Below are positions 10,286 to 19,444 of a stretch of DNA of 45,742 nt, one piece after another. The translations under genes and the position numbers were made by a program. How positions within the stretch are numbered: the first letter of the stretch is position 1; each line of letters opens with the position of its first letter. Origin of the DNA: Methylococcales symbiont of Iophon sp. n. MRB-2018 (GTDB lineage: Bacteria; Pseudomonadota; Gammaproteobacteria; Methylococcales; Methylomonadaceae); NCBI GenBank assembly GCA_003666325.1, contig QPIL01000109.1, positions 1 through 45,742 on the forward strand. The letters run 5' to 3'. The notes below the pieces were generated by a model that searched no databases, was not told the origin of the DNA, and saw only the letters and a list, made by a program, of their open reading frames with translations.

Positions 10286-11299
10286 TTATTTGGCGTTCAT
10301 TAAAGCAATTGAGGTATCAAGCATGCGGCTTGAGAAACCCCATTCGTTATCATACCAAGACAATACTTTAACTAGACGGCTGTTAAGGACTTTAGTTAAT
10401 GATTTGTCATAAGTGGATGAAGCTGGGTCGTGGTTGAAATCAATAGAAACCAAGGGTTTTGCATTGATGTTCAAAATGCCTTTTAAAGGGCCTTCAGAAG
10501 CAGTGGTTAGAATTTTGTTCACTTCTTCTACTGTAGTGTCACGGCTTGCTGTAAAAGTTAAATCAACAACAGATACATTGATAGTTGGTACCCGCATGGC
10601 AAAGCCATCTAACTTTCCAACTAAAGCAGGAAGCACTAGACCAACGGCTGCCGCCGCACCTGTTTTTGTAGGAATCATTGATTGTGTGGCAGAGCGAGCG
10701 CGTAATAAATCAGGATGATAAACATCACTTAATACTTGGTCGTTTGTGTAAGCATGAATCGTTGTCATTAAGCCTTGCTCAACACCGATAGTTTCTAATA
10801 GCGGCTGAATTAATGGTGCCAGGCAGTTAGTAGTACAAGAAGCATTGGAAATAACGGTGTCAGATGCTTTTAATGTGTTGTGGTTAACTCCATATACAAT
10901 CGTTGCGTCAACATCAGTGCCACCTGGAGCAGAAATAATGACTTTTTTCGCACCTGCAACGATATGAGCCGATGCTTTTTCTTTACTAGCAAAGAAACCT
11001 GTACATTCGTGAACCACATCTATACTTAACTCACTCCAAGGTAATTTTGATGGGTCTCTTTCAGCAAGCACTTTAATTCTATCGCCATTGACGATTAAAT
11101 CCCCACTTTCGACACTTACTTCACCAGGGAATTTACCATGAGCAGAGTCATATTGAGTTAGATGAGCATTGGTTTCTGCATTACCTAAGTCATTAATTGC
11201 AACGATTTGAATTTCGTCTGTGCGACCACCTTCGTATAATGCACGAAGTACATTGCGTCCAATACGACCATAACCATTGATTGCAACTTTAATTGCCAT
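10286..11299 (-). CDS. gap: Glyceraldehyde-3-phosphate dehydrogenase, type I
   Basis: This enzyme oxidises glyceraldehyde-3-phosphate to 1,3-bisphosphoglycerate with NAD(P). The 337-residue length is standard. The N-terminal Rossmann motif is [14 protein letters not shown] (residues 8-21). The catalytic cysteine is C155 in [12 protein letters not shown] and the catalytic histidine follows in [10 protein letters not shown]. The C-terminal [12 protein letters not shown] is present. GGAG lies about twelve bases before the ATG. It is first in a likely gap-pyk operon. Cofactor preference cannot be read with confidence. Confidence 0.97.
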   Translation of the reverse strand: MAIKVAINGYGRIGRNVLRALYEGGRTDEIQIVAINDLGNAETNAHLTQYDSAHGKFPGEVSVESGDLIVNGDRIKVLAERDPSKLPWSELSIDVVHECTGFFASKEKASAHIVAGAKKVIISAPGGTDVDATIVYGVNHNTLKASDTVISNASCTTNCLAPLIQPLLETIGVEQGLMTTIHAYTNDQVLSDVYHPDLLRARSATQSMIPTKTGAAAAVGLVLPALVGKLDGFAMRVPTINVSVVDLTFTASRDTTVEEVNKILTTASEGPLKGILNINAKPLVSIDFNHDPASSTYDKSLTKVLNSRLVKVLSWYDNEWGFSSRMLDTSIALMNAK

Positions 11300-11474
11300 T
11301 CTTTAATATCTCCAAAGGGTTGAATTTGAATTCAAAAATCCCGTTATTGTAACAAATATTTATATAGTCGTTTAATTAAGTTTTTAAGTGGTTGATTGCT
11401 AATGATTGCATAAGTCCTTGCACTTCAGTTGCCTTTAACAATGCCCTCTGAGTTATGATTTGTACTACGAAAAC

Positions 11475-11490
11475 TTATGCTGAGGTCTCA
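11475..11490. repeat. Solo MITE end in the gap/dctP intergenic region
   Basis: TTATGCTGAGGTCTCA is a 15-16 base match to the terminal inverted repeat of the 159-bp MITE. It lies about 85 bp upstream of the TRAP binding-protein gene, with no second end nearby. It is either a deletion scar or a captured end. Confidence 0.6.
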
Positions 11491-11573
11491 CGATAAAAGT
11501 AGAAATAATTCTTGCGCTTTTAATCTTGTAGCTTTAATCTTTCCCCAGATGTTAATCATTAGGAACAAAATTT

Positions 11574-12656
11574 ATGAAAAGACGTGATTTTATACAAAAA
11601 GCAGGTGTAGGCTCGGTAATTGCTGGAGCAAGCTTGACCGCACCCCATATAGCTAAAGCAGCAACACAATTTAAATGGAAAATGGTCACCGCATGGCCTA
11701 AAAACTTCCCCGGACTAGGGACCAATGCTAATTTGTTAGCCAAGATGATTACAGAAATGAGCGGAGGACGTATTAAAGTTAAAGTGTATGGTGCAAAAGA
11801 ACTGGTGCCTGCTTTTGAAGTCTTTGATGCTGTTTCTAAAGGGGTTGCAGAAATGGGGCATGCGGGAGCCTATTATTGGAAAGGAAAGTCAGAAGCAACT
11901 CAGTTTTTTTCAGCAGTACCTTTTGGGCTGACAGCTCAGGAAATGAATGCTTGGCTGTATTATGGCGGTGGACTTGAATTATGGCGTGAACTTTATAAAC
12001 CCTTTGGATTGATTCCTGCTCCTACAGGAAACACTGGCGTACAAATGGCAGGCTGGTTTAATAAAAAAATTAATACTATTGATGACTTAAAAGGATTAAA
12101 AATGCGCATTCCCGGTTTAGGCGGGGAAATTTTAAGACGTGCGGGAGGGGTTTCGGTGAATATGCCTGGTGGAGAATTATTTACTTCTTTACAGTCAGGT
12201 GCATTGGATGCTACCGAGTGGGTAGGTCCTTATAATGATTTAGCATTTGGTTTTTATAAAGTCGCTAAGTATTATTATTATCCTGGCTGGCATGAGCCAA
12301 GTTCAACCACGGAAGCTTTAATTAATGAAAAGGCATTTAAGCAATTACCCAAAGATTTACAACAAATTGTATTAATAGCGTGTAAAGCAGCTAATATGGA
12401 TATGATTTCAGAATATACTGCCCGTAACAATCAGGCACTTGATGTTTTGGTCAACAAACATAAGGTTCAAGTGCTGGCATTACCGCAAGATGTTTTGAAA
12501 AAATTAAAAGTGCTATCGGATGAAGTCGTTAATGAATTAGGCGCTAAAGATGCCATGTCTAAAAAAATCTTTGATTCAGTTATGGGCTTCAGATCTCAAG
12601 TTACTCAATGGGGAGCTATTTCAGAACAGGCATATTTGCAAGCAAGATCACTATGA
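11574..12656 (+). CDS. TRAP transporter substrate-binding protein (DctP/TakP type), Tat signal
   Basis: The 360-residue product resembles periplasmic solute receptors of tripartite ATP-independent transporters, the subgroup that includes 2-oxoacid (TakP) and mannitol/chloroaromatic receptors. It starts MKRRDFIQKAG, a twin-arginine signal, followed by a hydrophobic stretch and a likely cleavage after APHIAKA (about residue 29). The receptor core includes KMVTAWPKNFPGLG, YYWKGKS, the GLKMRIPGLGGEI segment with its ligand-binding arginine, and ATEWVGPYNDL. AGGAAC precedes the ATG. The DctQ and DctM membrane partners are not adjacent, so this is an orphan receptor. The ligand is unknown. Confidence 0.9.
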   Translation: MKRRDFIQKAGVGSVIAGASLTAPHIAKAATQFKWKMVTAWPKNFPGLGTNANLLAKMITEMSGGRIKVKVYGAKELVPAFEVFDAVSKGVAEMGHAGAYYWKGKSEATQFFSAVPFGLTAQEMNAWLYYGGGLELWRELYKPFGLIPAPTGNTGVQMAGWFNKKINTIDDLKGLKMRIPGLGGEILRRAGGVSVNMPGGELFTSLQSGALDATEWVGPYNDLAFGFYKVAKYYYYPGWHEPSSTTEALINEKAFKQLPKDLQQIVLIACKAANMDMISEYTARNNQALDVLVNKHKVQVLALPQDVLKKLKVLSDEVVNELGAKDAMSKKIFDSVMGFRSQVTQWGAISEQAYLQARSL

Positions 12657-12760
12657 TGCATTACTGAACTGATATTAAAATCAAGCCAAACCAAGCGGCT
12701 TAGACAATGATTATTTGAATGTTTTTTATTGGCTATTTTAATACGGTCAAGTTTTAAAAA

Positions 12761-12845
12761 GACTCGGGACTAAGGACTCAAGACTCAAGACTAAAGACTA
12801 AAGACTAAAGACTCAGGACTCAGGACTCAGGACTCAGGACTCAAG
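12761..12845. repeat. Period-7 minisatellite (GACTNAR)n
   Basis: About eleven 7-bp units run in blocks of GACTCAA, GACTAAA and GACTCAG. The array leads without a gap into LR copy 1 (12844). The block structure, with runs of one variant followed by runs of another, suggests growth by slippage. Confidence 0.92.
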
Positions 12846-13165
12846 TAACTGGAACCTCTGTTACTACACGTTATTCCTTAAGTCTGTTATCGGGAATCTT
12901 GTTTTAAATGCCTGGATTCCTGCTTAGAATATGCAGGAATGACGGAGGGAGTGACGCGGTTCTTATACCCTATTTAACAAATAACTCTGAATGAAAGAGC
13001 TTTAGTTACTCTGTGTTTGGGGTTGATTTTGTTAGTATGTTTTATCAGAAAAACGACCCATAAATAGTCGTTATTTTACCAAATACTGGTTGATTTGTCT
13101 ATGATTTTTGTTGGTTTTATTATTATAAATCAAGTTGTTATGGTGTTTTTAAGGGTTGGCTAAAT
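12844..13165 (+). repeat. LR dispersed repeat, copy 1
   Basis: This ~320-bp element runs from GTAACTGGAACCTCTGTTAC to TTTTTAAGGGTTGGCTAAATA. It contains three potential hairpins: GTAAC/GTTAC; ATTCCCGA/TCGGGAAT, degenerate on the left in this copy; and ATTCCTGC/GCAGGAAT, with one changed base here. It encodes no protein. It recurs at 15541 (inverted), 43059 (forward), 45425 (forward, deleted), 32555 (forward, deleted) and 16595 (rearranged). It lies downstream of the TVP38 fusion gene. With the minisatellite at 12761 it fills most of the 12657-13315 gap. Confidence 0.9.
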
Positions 13166-13315
13166 AAGGCTTTGTTTTGAAATACCCTTGATTGGCTTTG
13201 CTTTACGGGGTAACCGTTGTTGTTATCTTTTCTACTGACTGAGCAGCCGTTTTTGAGCAACTTAGCTTGTTTTTTAAACAGATATGCGTGGTTTATGCTA
13301 AAGCAATGCGTGTTA

Positions 13316-15466
13316 TCAGCCTCTTCTGCGCCAAGTATGGTAATGACCTAAGCATTTCAATAGTTGTTTTGGACTATGTTTTCTTTTCCAGTTACCAGCG
13401 ACATATTTATTGGCCTCTGCCATGGTGGGATAAATATGGATTGTGGCTAAAATTTTGTTTAAGCCAAGCCCATGTTTCATTGCCAAAACAAACTCTGCAA
13501 TCAAATCACCTGCGCGTTCGCCTACAATAGTGACACCTAATATTTTATCTTTACCCGGTTGAGTAAGTACTTTTACAAAACCATGCGCTTCACTATCTGC
13601 AATGGCACGGTCTAAGTCATTAATTTCATAGTTAACTACTTCATAAGCTATGTTTTGTTTTTTTGCTTCTTGTTCATTTAAACCCACTCTGGCTACTTCT
13701 GGGTCAGTAAAGGTTGCCCAAGGAATCACAGAATAGTCGGTACGAAATTTTTTGAATTGACCAAATAAAGCATTAACGGCTGCATACCAGGCTTGATGTG
13801 CGGCAGTGTGCGTAAATTGAAAAGGGCCAGATACATCGCCACAGGCATAAATATTTGGGAAGTTTGTTTGTTGAAAGCCATTAATTTCAATGGTTTTATT
13901 TGCTGATAGTTTTATACCTATTTGTTCAGCACCATAGCCATTGACGTTTGCTGTTCGACCCACGGCTATCAGTATTTGATCAAAGGGTACTTTTACTAAT
14001 TGTCCTTGTGCTTCGGCTAGCAGTATTTTTTCACCGTTTTCAATGATAAATTCTTTAGCTGAATGGTTAACTTTAATATCAATGCCTTCTTCTTCAAATG
14101 CTGTTTGTACAGCTTCGGATGCTTCTTTATCTTCACGAACCATAAGGCGTGAGTTTCTTTGAAGTAGGGTTACTTGGCTACCTAATCGTGCAAAACATTG
14201 GGCTAATTCACAACCTATAGGTCCACCGCCTAATACCAGTAATCGTTTGGGTAATTTTGTTAGATTCCAAATGTTGTCAGATGTTAGCGGGGCGACCTGA
14301 TCAATGCCTGCTATAGTTGGGATAAATGGATGTGCGCCAGTAGCAATGACAATGCAGCGCGTGCTTAAAGTTTTAATACCTGTAGCTGTTGTAATCTGTA
14401 CTTCCCAAGGTGAAATAATTTTTGCTTCACCTTCAACAATGTCTACACCGAGTTTGCTATAGCGCTCAATTGAATCATGCGGCTCTATTGTTTTAATAAT
14501 AGCTTGTACCCGTTCCATGGCTTCAGCAAAATCAAAATCTGCACTAGCGTGTTTAATGCCAAATTCTTTTGCGCGTTTAATATGCGATAAATGTTTGGCA
14601 GTGCAAATTAATGCTTTGGAGGGGACGCAACCAGTGTTTAAACAATCACCGCCCATTTTATGCTTTTCAATTAAAGTGACCTTGGCTTTTACTGCGGATG
14701 CAATGTAAGAGGTGACAAGCCCTGCTGCCCCAGCTCCAATAACTATCAGATTATTATCAAATTGTTTAGGTTTGTGCCAATGGCTATAGATTTTTACTTT
14801 TTTTATAGTCTCGATAAGTCTTTTAGCAAATAATGGAAAAAACCCTAATAAAACAAAGGATCCTAATAACGCGGGCGATAAAATATCTGATAGTGAATTT
14901 ATTTTTGCTAGTTGAGTCCCTGCATTAACGTATACAACGGTACCTGCTAACATACCAAGCTGGCTTACCCAATAAAAGCGCCATAACTTTAATGTTGTGA
15001 GTCCCATGGTCAGGTTAATCATGAAGAATGGAAAAATAGGTACTAAACGTAAAGTAAATAAATAAAAAGCACCGTCTTTGTCAATACCAGCATCAATGGC
15101 TTTCATTCGGGAACTGAAATGGGAATTGATGCTGTCACGAAGTAAAAATCGTGCCGCTAAAAAAGCCAGAGTTGCTCCAAGGGTTGAAGCAAAAGAAACA
15201 ATGACAGTACCCCATAGCAAGCCAAAAACACCGCCACCAGCCAAGGTTAAAATGGTTGCGCCTGGTAAAGATAATGCAGTAACGGCTATATATATAAGTA
15301 GGTAATAAACGATGGCTAAAACTGGATTATCACTTCGGTATGATTCAATGTTTAGTTGTTGCTCCTTTAGTATCTCTAAAGAAAGATAGTGATGAATATC
15401 AAACACAAAAAATGCGGTAATCGTTGTGCTAATAAGGAGGAATATGATGATTTTTGATGATTTCAT
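13316..15466 (-). CDS. TVP38/TMEM64 membrane domain fused to a mercuric-reductase-like flavin oxidoreductase
   Basis: In 716 residues two families are joined. Residues 1-225 hold about five to six hydrophobic segments with the TVP38/DedA-like core (SLPGATILTLAGGGVFG near 67-82, and FTLRLVPIFPFFMIN near 137-151). Residues 235-716 form a pyridine-nucleotide disulfide oxidoreductase: the FAD motif GAGAAG at 244-249, redox pair C275/C280 in GGDCLNTGCVPSKAL, the NAD(P) motif LGGGPIGCELAQ, the FAD motif YACGDVSG, and the dimer-domain TIHIYPTMAE with the catalytic histidine. Neither an N-terminal HMA domain nor the extra C-terminal cysteine pair of true MerA is seen, so mercury is not implied; the substrate is unknown. 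Inverted LR repeats flank the gene. Confidence 0.92.
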   Translation of the reverse strand: MKSSKIIIFLLISTTITAFFVFDIHHYLSLEILKEQQLNIESYRSDNPVLAIVYYLLIYIAVTALSLPGATILTLAGGGVFGLLWGTVIVSFASTLGATLAFLAARFLLRDSINSHFSSRMKAIDAGIDKDGAFYLFTLRLVPIFPFFMINLTMGLTTLKLWRFYWVSQLGMLAGTVVYVNAGTQLAKINSLSDILSPALLGSFVLLGFFPLFAKRLIETIKKVKIYSHWHKPKQFDNNLIVIGAGAAGLVTSYIASAVKAKVTLIEKHKMGGDCLNTGCVPSKALICTAKHLSHIKRAKEFGIKHASADFDFAEAMERVQAIIKTIEPHDSIERYSKLGVDIVEGEAKIISPWEVQITTATGIKTLSTRCIVIATGAHPFIPTIAGIDQVAPLTSDNIWNLTKLPKRLLVLGGGPIGCELAQCFARLGSQVTLLQRNSRLMVREDKEASEAVQTAFEEEGIDIKVNHSAKEFIIENGEKILLAEAQGQLVKVPFDQILIAVGRTANVNGYGAEQIGIKLSANKTIEINGFQQTNFPNIYACGDVSGPFQFTHTAAHQAWYAAVNALFGQFKKFRTDYSVIPWATFTDPEVARVGLNEQEAKKQNIAYEVVNYEINDLDRAIADSEAHGFVKVLTQPGKDKILGVTIVGERAGDLIAEFVLAMKHGLGLNKILATIHIYPTMAEANKYVAGNWKRKHSPKQLLKCLGHYHTWRRRG

Positions 15467-15540
15467 GAATGCTTTTAGGTATCGATTTAACCCCGTTTTT
15501 TTAAGTGAGAAAGCATGTTTTGACTAAATATTTATAAGTA

Positions 15541-15853
15541 GCCAACCCTTAAAAACACAACAACCCTCTAATTTATAACAATAAATTAAACAAAAACCAT
15601 AGAAAAACAAGCAGTATTTGGTAAAATAACGGCTATTTATGGGTCGTTTTGCTGATAAAACATACTAACAAAATCAACTCCAAACAGAGCAACTAAACCT
15701 CTTTCATTCAGAGTTATTTGTTGAATAGGGCATAATATCCGCTCCACTCCCTCCGTCATTCCTGCATGTTCTAAGCAGGAACCCAGGTGTTTAAAACTAG
15801 ATTCCCGATAACAGACTTCGGGAATAACGTGTGGTAACAGAGGTTCCAGTTAT
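15541..15853 (-). repeat. LR dispersed repeat, copy 2 (inverted)
   Basis: This is a near full-length copy on the minus strand. It begins GCCAACCCTTAAAAACACAA and ends GGTAACAGAGGTTCCAGTTA. The inner hairpins ATTCCTGC/GCAGGAA and ATTCCCGA/TCGGGAAT are intact or nearly so. With copy 1 it forms a pair of inverted repeats around the TVP38-oxidoreductase gene, each with its minisatellite on the outer side. Confidence 0.9.
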
Positions 15854-15854
15854 T

Positions 15855-15888
15855 TTAGTCCTTAGTCCTTAGTCCTTAGTCCTGAGTA
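15855..15888. repeat. Period-7 minisatellite
   Basis: About five TTAGTCC units lie at the outer edge of LR copy 2, in the orientation expected if minisatellite and LR form one element. Confidence 0.88.
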
Positions 15889-15940
15889 AAGTTTTCGCAC
15901 TTTATAATCTTCTCCAGAGGAATAAAGCTGGGATGATTAC

Positions 15941-15953
15941 TATGCTGAGGTCT
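15941..15953. repeat. Solo MITE end upstream of the slp-like gene
   Basis: TATGCTGAGGTCT matches 13 bases of the MITE terminal repeat; no partner is visible nearby. Confidence 0.5.
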
Positions 15954-16045
15954 GATGAATACTATAAAGTTAATGGAATTAAATATTAAAAAAAGACTCC
16001 TATGGTTTATCCACTGTTCAGAGCATAAACATAGAGGAGATAATA

Positions 16046-16549
16046 GTGAAAAGGTTCATGGTTTTTAGTCTGTTGTTTTTGCAAGCGTGTTCTAATTTAC
16101 CTGCAAATATTAAAAATGCACCTCAAGTTGATACTCAACTTCATCATGTTTTAGCCAATAGCCATAATTTTAAAAACACCCCTGTGAGGTGGGGAGGAAA
16201 GATTATTGACGTGGAAAATAAAGCGGAAGAAACACAAATACAAATTCTGTATTACCCACTTAATCATTATGGGCGACCTCTTTTAGACAAACCTTTAGGG
16301 CGTTTTATTTCCATTAGCAAGCAGTTTCTTGACCCTGCAATTTACCCAAAAGATACAGAAATTACAATTGCAGGTTCAATAAAAGGAATGGTAGAAAAAG
16401 TCATCGGTGAGCAAACGATTAAAGTGCCGGTTGTTACTATTGAGGGGCATTATATCTGGTCGAAATACCAACAAATTTATCGACCCTATTATGATTATTA
16501 TAATCACAATCATTATTATGGATATAGGTCACGCCATCCTCTCTTTTGA
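16046..16549 (+). CDS. Slp-family outer-membrane lipoprotein
   Basis: The 167-residue protein begins MKRFMVFSLLFLQACSNLP. This short signal ends in a lipobox-like LQAC, so C15 is the likely lipidated residue and S16 a +2 residue compatible with the outer membrane. The body matches the Slp/YeaY family: VRWGGKIIDVENKAEETQI, a PLNHYGRP loop, GRFISIS, the KDTEITIAGSIKG segment and a late VTIEGHYIW. The start is GTG at 16046, chosen because GAGGAGA lies six bases upstream. The C-terminus is rich in Tyr and His. In enteric bacteria Slp is induced by starvation and acid, but its biochemical role is not established. Confidence 0.88.
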   Translation: MKRFMVFSLLFLQACSNLPANIKNAPQVDTQLHHVLANSHNFKNTPVRWGGKIIDVENKAEETQIQILYYPLNHYGRPLLDKPLGRFISISKQFLDPAIYPKDTEITIAGSIKGMVEKVIGEQTIKVPVVTIEGHYIWSKYQQIYRPYYDYYNHNHYYGYRSRHPLF

Positions 16550-16594
16550 TACTTTTCGGAATCAATATCGTTGTTATCACTGCAATTAATAAAG

Positions 16595-16740
16595 GATGTG
16601 TTTGTGGTTTTTAAGGGTTGACCAAATAGGAGATAGGCACTAAACCTCTTTCATTCAGAGTTATTTGTTGAATAGGGTATAAGAGCCGTCTCACTCCCTC
16701 CGTCATTCCTGCATGTTCTAAACAGGAATCCAGATATTGT
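16595..16740. repeat. LR dispersed repeat, copy 3 (partial, rearranged)
   Basis: A short forward LR tail (TTTTTAAGGGTTGACCAAATA) is followed by an inverted LR interior (CTCTTTCATTCAGAGTTATT through the ATTCCTGC/CAGGAAT hairpin). The two orientations meet head to head. The rest of the 16550-17360 gap holds a minisatellite, a MITE and unassigned AT-rich DNA. Confidence 0.75.
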
Positions 16741-16930
16741 CTTAAAAGCCAACCTTTTTTAATTTTTATTTGGAGTTAACTTTTAGCTTAGTTCGCAACC
16801 TTTGGAGTCTTATCCCCAAACCTCCCCCCATCATTCACACAAAAACACATCAATTTAACCATTATTTTACATAATCTACATCAAATGGCTGCCCAGACTT
16901 TAACACCATAGAAGTTACCAAAAACCAAGG

Positions 16931-16971
16931 AGTCCTGAGTCTTTCGTCTTTCGTCTTTCGTCCTGAGTCCT
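16931..16971. repeat. Period-7 minisatellite, diverged unit
   Basis: Six or so units lie in the order CCTGAGT, then CTTTCGT three times, then CCTGAGT. The run of a private variant (TTTCGTC) shows that this array expanded locally. Confidence 0.85.
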
Positions 16972-17092
16972 AAATAAAATTGACTACAAGTTTAATAACT
17001 TAAAACCTTAAACGGCGCCACTATCCCCTTATCCAATTTCTTTTTGCTAGTGTATAAGCAAAAATCGTTTTTTATATTGTTGATTGACACGA

Positions 17093-17241
17093 TATAACGC
17101 ATGAACGGATAAAAAAGGCTAGAAGTTTTCCATCTTTCAGCTAAAATAACGCACAATAGCTTACTATTACACTGGTATTTTTACTAAAACCTGAAAAATT
17201 CTATCCCTTTTTTTATCCGTCCAGAGCTATGCTGAGATCTC
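17093..17241 (+). mobile_element. 159-bp MITE, copy A (left end eroded)
   Basis: It matches copies B to D across the interior (GGATAAAAAAGGCTAG ... CTAAAACCTGAAAAATTCTAT) and ends in AGCTATGCTGAGATCTC. The left terminal repeat survives only as ATAACGCATGAAC. It is non-coding and lies about 120 bp upstream of deaD, so it could carry promoter or leader signals. Confidence 0.85.
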
Positions 17242-17360
17242 TATAAATTAAGCTCTGGTTTTTAATAGTCTTAAACAGTGCCATAATTAAATAATTGTTG
17301 TACAATGCTCGGTTGTTGTTTGCGATTTTTAAGGTCGCATTCCAAATAGGTATCTTCTAA

Positions 17361-19115
17361 ATGTCCAAAAACCCTTCCAATGCTCCATCTTTTAATGATT
17401 TAGCTTTAGCTGACCCGGTATTAAAAGCGATTGAAAATGCTGGCTATGAAACGCCCTCCCCTATACAAGCTCAAATCATTCCTTTTATGCTGCAAGGTAG
17501 GGATGTATTAGGTCAGGCACAAACAGGAACAGGAAAAACAGCGGCTTTTGCCTTACCTATTTTATCCAACATAGATTTAACCAAAAAAGACCCTCAAGTA
17601 CTGGTACTGGCACCAACCCGTGAATTAGCGATACAAGTTGCGGAAGCTTTTCAGGGTTATGCATCTCAAATCAAAGGTTTTCATGTACTCCCCATCTACG
17701 GCGGACAAGATTATAGCATCCAATTAAAACAGCTTAGACGTGGTGTTCACGTTATTGTGGGAACACCAGGCAGGGTGATGGATCATATGCGCAAAGGCAC
17801 CTTAAGGCTGAACCAGTTAACCACCTTAGTTTTGGATGAAGCCGATGAAATGCTACGCATGGGCTTTATTGATGACGTGGAATGGGTGCTTGAACAATTA
17901 CCTCAGCAAAAACAGATTGCTCTTTTTTCTGCGACCATGCCCACTGTTATTCGCAAAATAGCGCAAAAATACCTGCACAATCCTGAGCAAATCACCATTA
18001 AAGTAAAAACCACTACGGCAGATAATATTCGCCAACGCTACTGGTTAGTGAGTGGAACACATAAACTGGATGCCTTGACTCGCATATTGGAGGCTGAAAA
18101 TTTTGACGGCATGATTATTTTTGTGCGCACCAAAACGGCCACTATTGAACTGGCCGAAAAACTGGAAGCCAGAGGACACTCTGCCTCTGCGATTAATGGC
18201 GATATGTCTCAGCAATTAAGGGAACGTGCAATTAATCATTTAAAACAGGGCAAACTGGATATTCTAATAGCCACCGATGTGGCAGCCAGAGGCTTGGATG
18301 TAGACCGCATTACTCATGTTGTCAATTACGACATCCCTTATGATACCGAATCCTATATTCACCGAATTGGTAGGACAGGTCGTGCAGGACGTAGCGGTGA
18401 TGCTATCTTATTTGTCTCTCCTAGGGAAAGACGTTTGCTAAGTAACATAGAACGTGCAACAAAAAAGAAAGTTGAGCAAATGCAATTGCCTTCAACTGAA
18501 TATATCAATAACGCACGTATTTCACGCTTTAAACAACGTATTACTGATACTTTATCAACTGATGAGTTAAGTTTCTTCGCTCAGATCATTGAGCAATACC
18601 AGTCAGAACATGATGTGCCCGCTGTTGATATTGCCGCAGCATTAGCTAAAATTTCCCAGGGTGATACACCTTTAATACTGAAAGAAATCCCCAAAAGATC
18701 ACACAAAGAACGACCTGAGCGTCACGACCGCAATGATCGATCTGCTCGACGAGGAGATCGAGAACGTAGACCTAAACGTAATAGAGATGCTCATTCCGAT
18801 ATTAAAATGGAATTGTATCGTATTGAAGTAGGTAATAGTCATGGCGTTAAGCCCGGTAATATTGTCGGTGCTATTGCTAATGAAACGGGTATTGATGGTG
18901 ATCATATTGCTCGTATTAGAATTGAGGAAAACCACAGCACTGTTGAATTACCTGCGGGTATGCCAAAAGAGCTGTTTCAGGAATTAAAAAAAGTAAGAGT
19001 GGCGGGCCAGCAACTGAATATCACATCGATGGATAAAACCTTGATTAAAAAAGCAAAAGGGAAAAAACGAGTGGCGTCCTCTGGCAGAAGAAGCAAACGG
19101 AAAACCGCCGAATAG
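17361..19115 (+). CDS. deaD: DEAD-box ATP-dependent RNA helicase DeaD/CsdA
   Basis: DeaD unwinds RNA duplexes in ribosome assembly and cold adaptation. The helicase core has, in order, the Q motif (FNDLALADPVLKAIENAGY with PSPIQ), AQTGTGKT (residues 53-60), PTRELA, TPGR, DEAD, SAT, then ARGLDV and HRIGRTGR in RecA domain 2. A basic low-complexity linker (about residues 450-480, rich in Arg, Asp and Glu) leads to a DbpA-type RNA-binding domain (YRIEVGNSHGVKPGNIVGAI) and a lysine-rich tail. Its 584 residues fit the DeaD class rather than the shorter RhlE or SrmB. An intrinsic terminator follows at once. Confidence 0.96.
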   Translation: MSKNPSNAPSFNDLALADPVLKAIENAGYETPSPIQAQIIPFMLQGRDVLGQAQTGTGKTAAFALPILSNIDLTKKDPQVLVLAPTRELAIQVAEAFQGYASQIKGFHVLPIYGGQDYSIQLKQLRRGVHVIVGTPGRVMDHMRKGTLRLNQLTTLVLDEADEMLRMGFIDDVEWVLEQLPQQKQIALFSATMPTVIRKIAQKYLHNPEQITIKVKTTTADNIRQRYWLVSGTHKLDALTRILEAENFDGMIIFVRTKTATIELAEKLEARGHSASAINGDMSQQLRERAINHLKQGKLDILIATDVAARGLDVDRITHVVNYDIPYDTESYIHRIGRTGRAGRSGDAILFVSPRERRLLSNIERATKKKVEQMQLPSTEYINNARISRFKQRITDTLSTDELSFFAQIIEQYQSEHDVPAVDIAAALAKISQGDTPLILKEIPKRSHKERPERHDRNDRSARRGDRERRPKRNRDAHSDIKMELYRIEVGNSHGVKPGNIVGAIANETGIDGDHIARIRIEENHSTVELPAGMPKELFQELKKVRVAGQQLNITSMDKTLIKKAKGKKRVASSGRRSKRKTAE

Positions 19116-19123
19116 TCTCTAAT

Positions 19124-19156
19124 AAAAAAAGCCCAGATAAACTGGGCTTTTTTTTA
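19124..19156 (+). terminator. Intrinsic terminator of deaD
   Basis: The arms AAAAAAGCCCAG and CTGGGCTTTTTT surround a five-base loop and run into eight T residues, eight bases after the deaD stop codon. Confidence 0.95.
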
Positions 19157-19172
19157 AATGAAAGTGTTGCAC

Positions 19173-19415
19173 TTATGGGTTAAATTCGCCATTGCTTATA
19201 AGCGTTAATTTGAGAATTTCAATACCCTTATTTTTAAACCATTCTCCATACTCTGGTATTTTATGACTAAGCTCTTCAAGCGTCTTTTTTGAGATAACAA
19301 ACTTTTTGTTTTAAACATTACTAGAAAACCAACTCCAAAAAGAATCAAAATGTTTATTTTCTGGTGGATAATTGTCCCAAGCGTGAATCATAGATGAAGC
19401 ATCAAAACTATACAT
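19173..19415 (-). pseudogene. Broken DUF4411 (PIN-like) toxin gene
   Basis: On the minus strand an ATG at 19413-19415 opens MYSFDASSMIHAWDNYPPEN, which resembles the start of DUF4411 proteins, PIN-fold nuclease relatives found in toxin-antitoxin loci. That frame stops at 19311. A neighbouring frame then continues with family-like sequence (KKFVISKKTLEELSHKIPEY and EWFKNKGIEILKL) to a stop at 19173. The product would be frameshifted and about half normal length, lacking the later acidic residues of the PIN fold. No antitoxin is adjacent. The assignment is from remembered family features. Confidence 0.65.
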
Positions 19416-19444
19416 ATTGCTCCAATTTCCGTACATCACTAATT

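Noticed and set aside
13267..13530. Plus-strand open frame of 87 codons overlapping the oxidoreductase 3' end
   Set aside because: It overlaps a strong gene on the other strand and has no ribosome site or recognisable domain.
13316..15466. Calling the fusion protein a mercuric reductase (merA)
   Set aside because: There is no HMA domain, no C-terminal cysteine pair and no mer genes nearby; only the general disulfide-reductase fold is supported.
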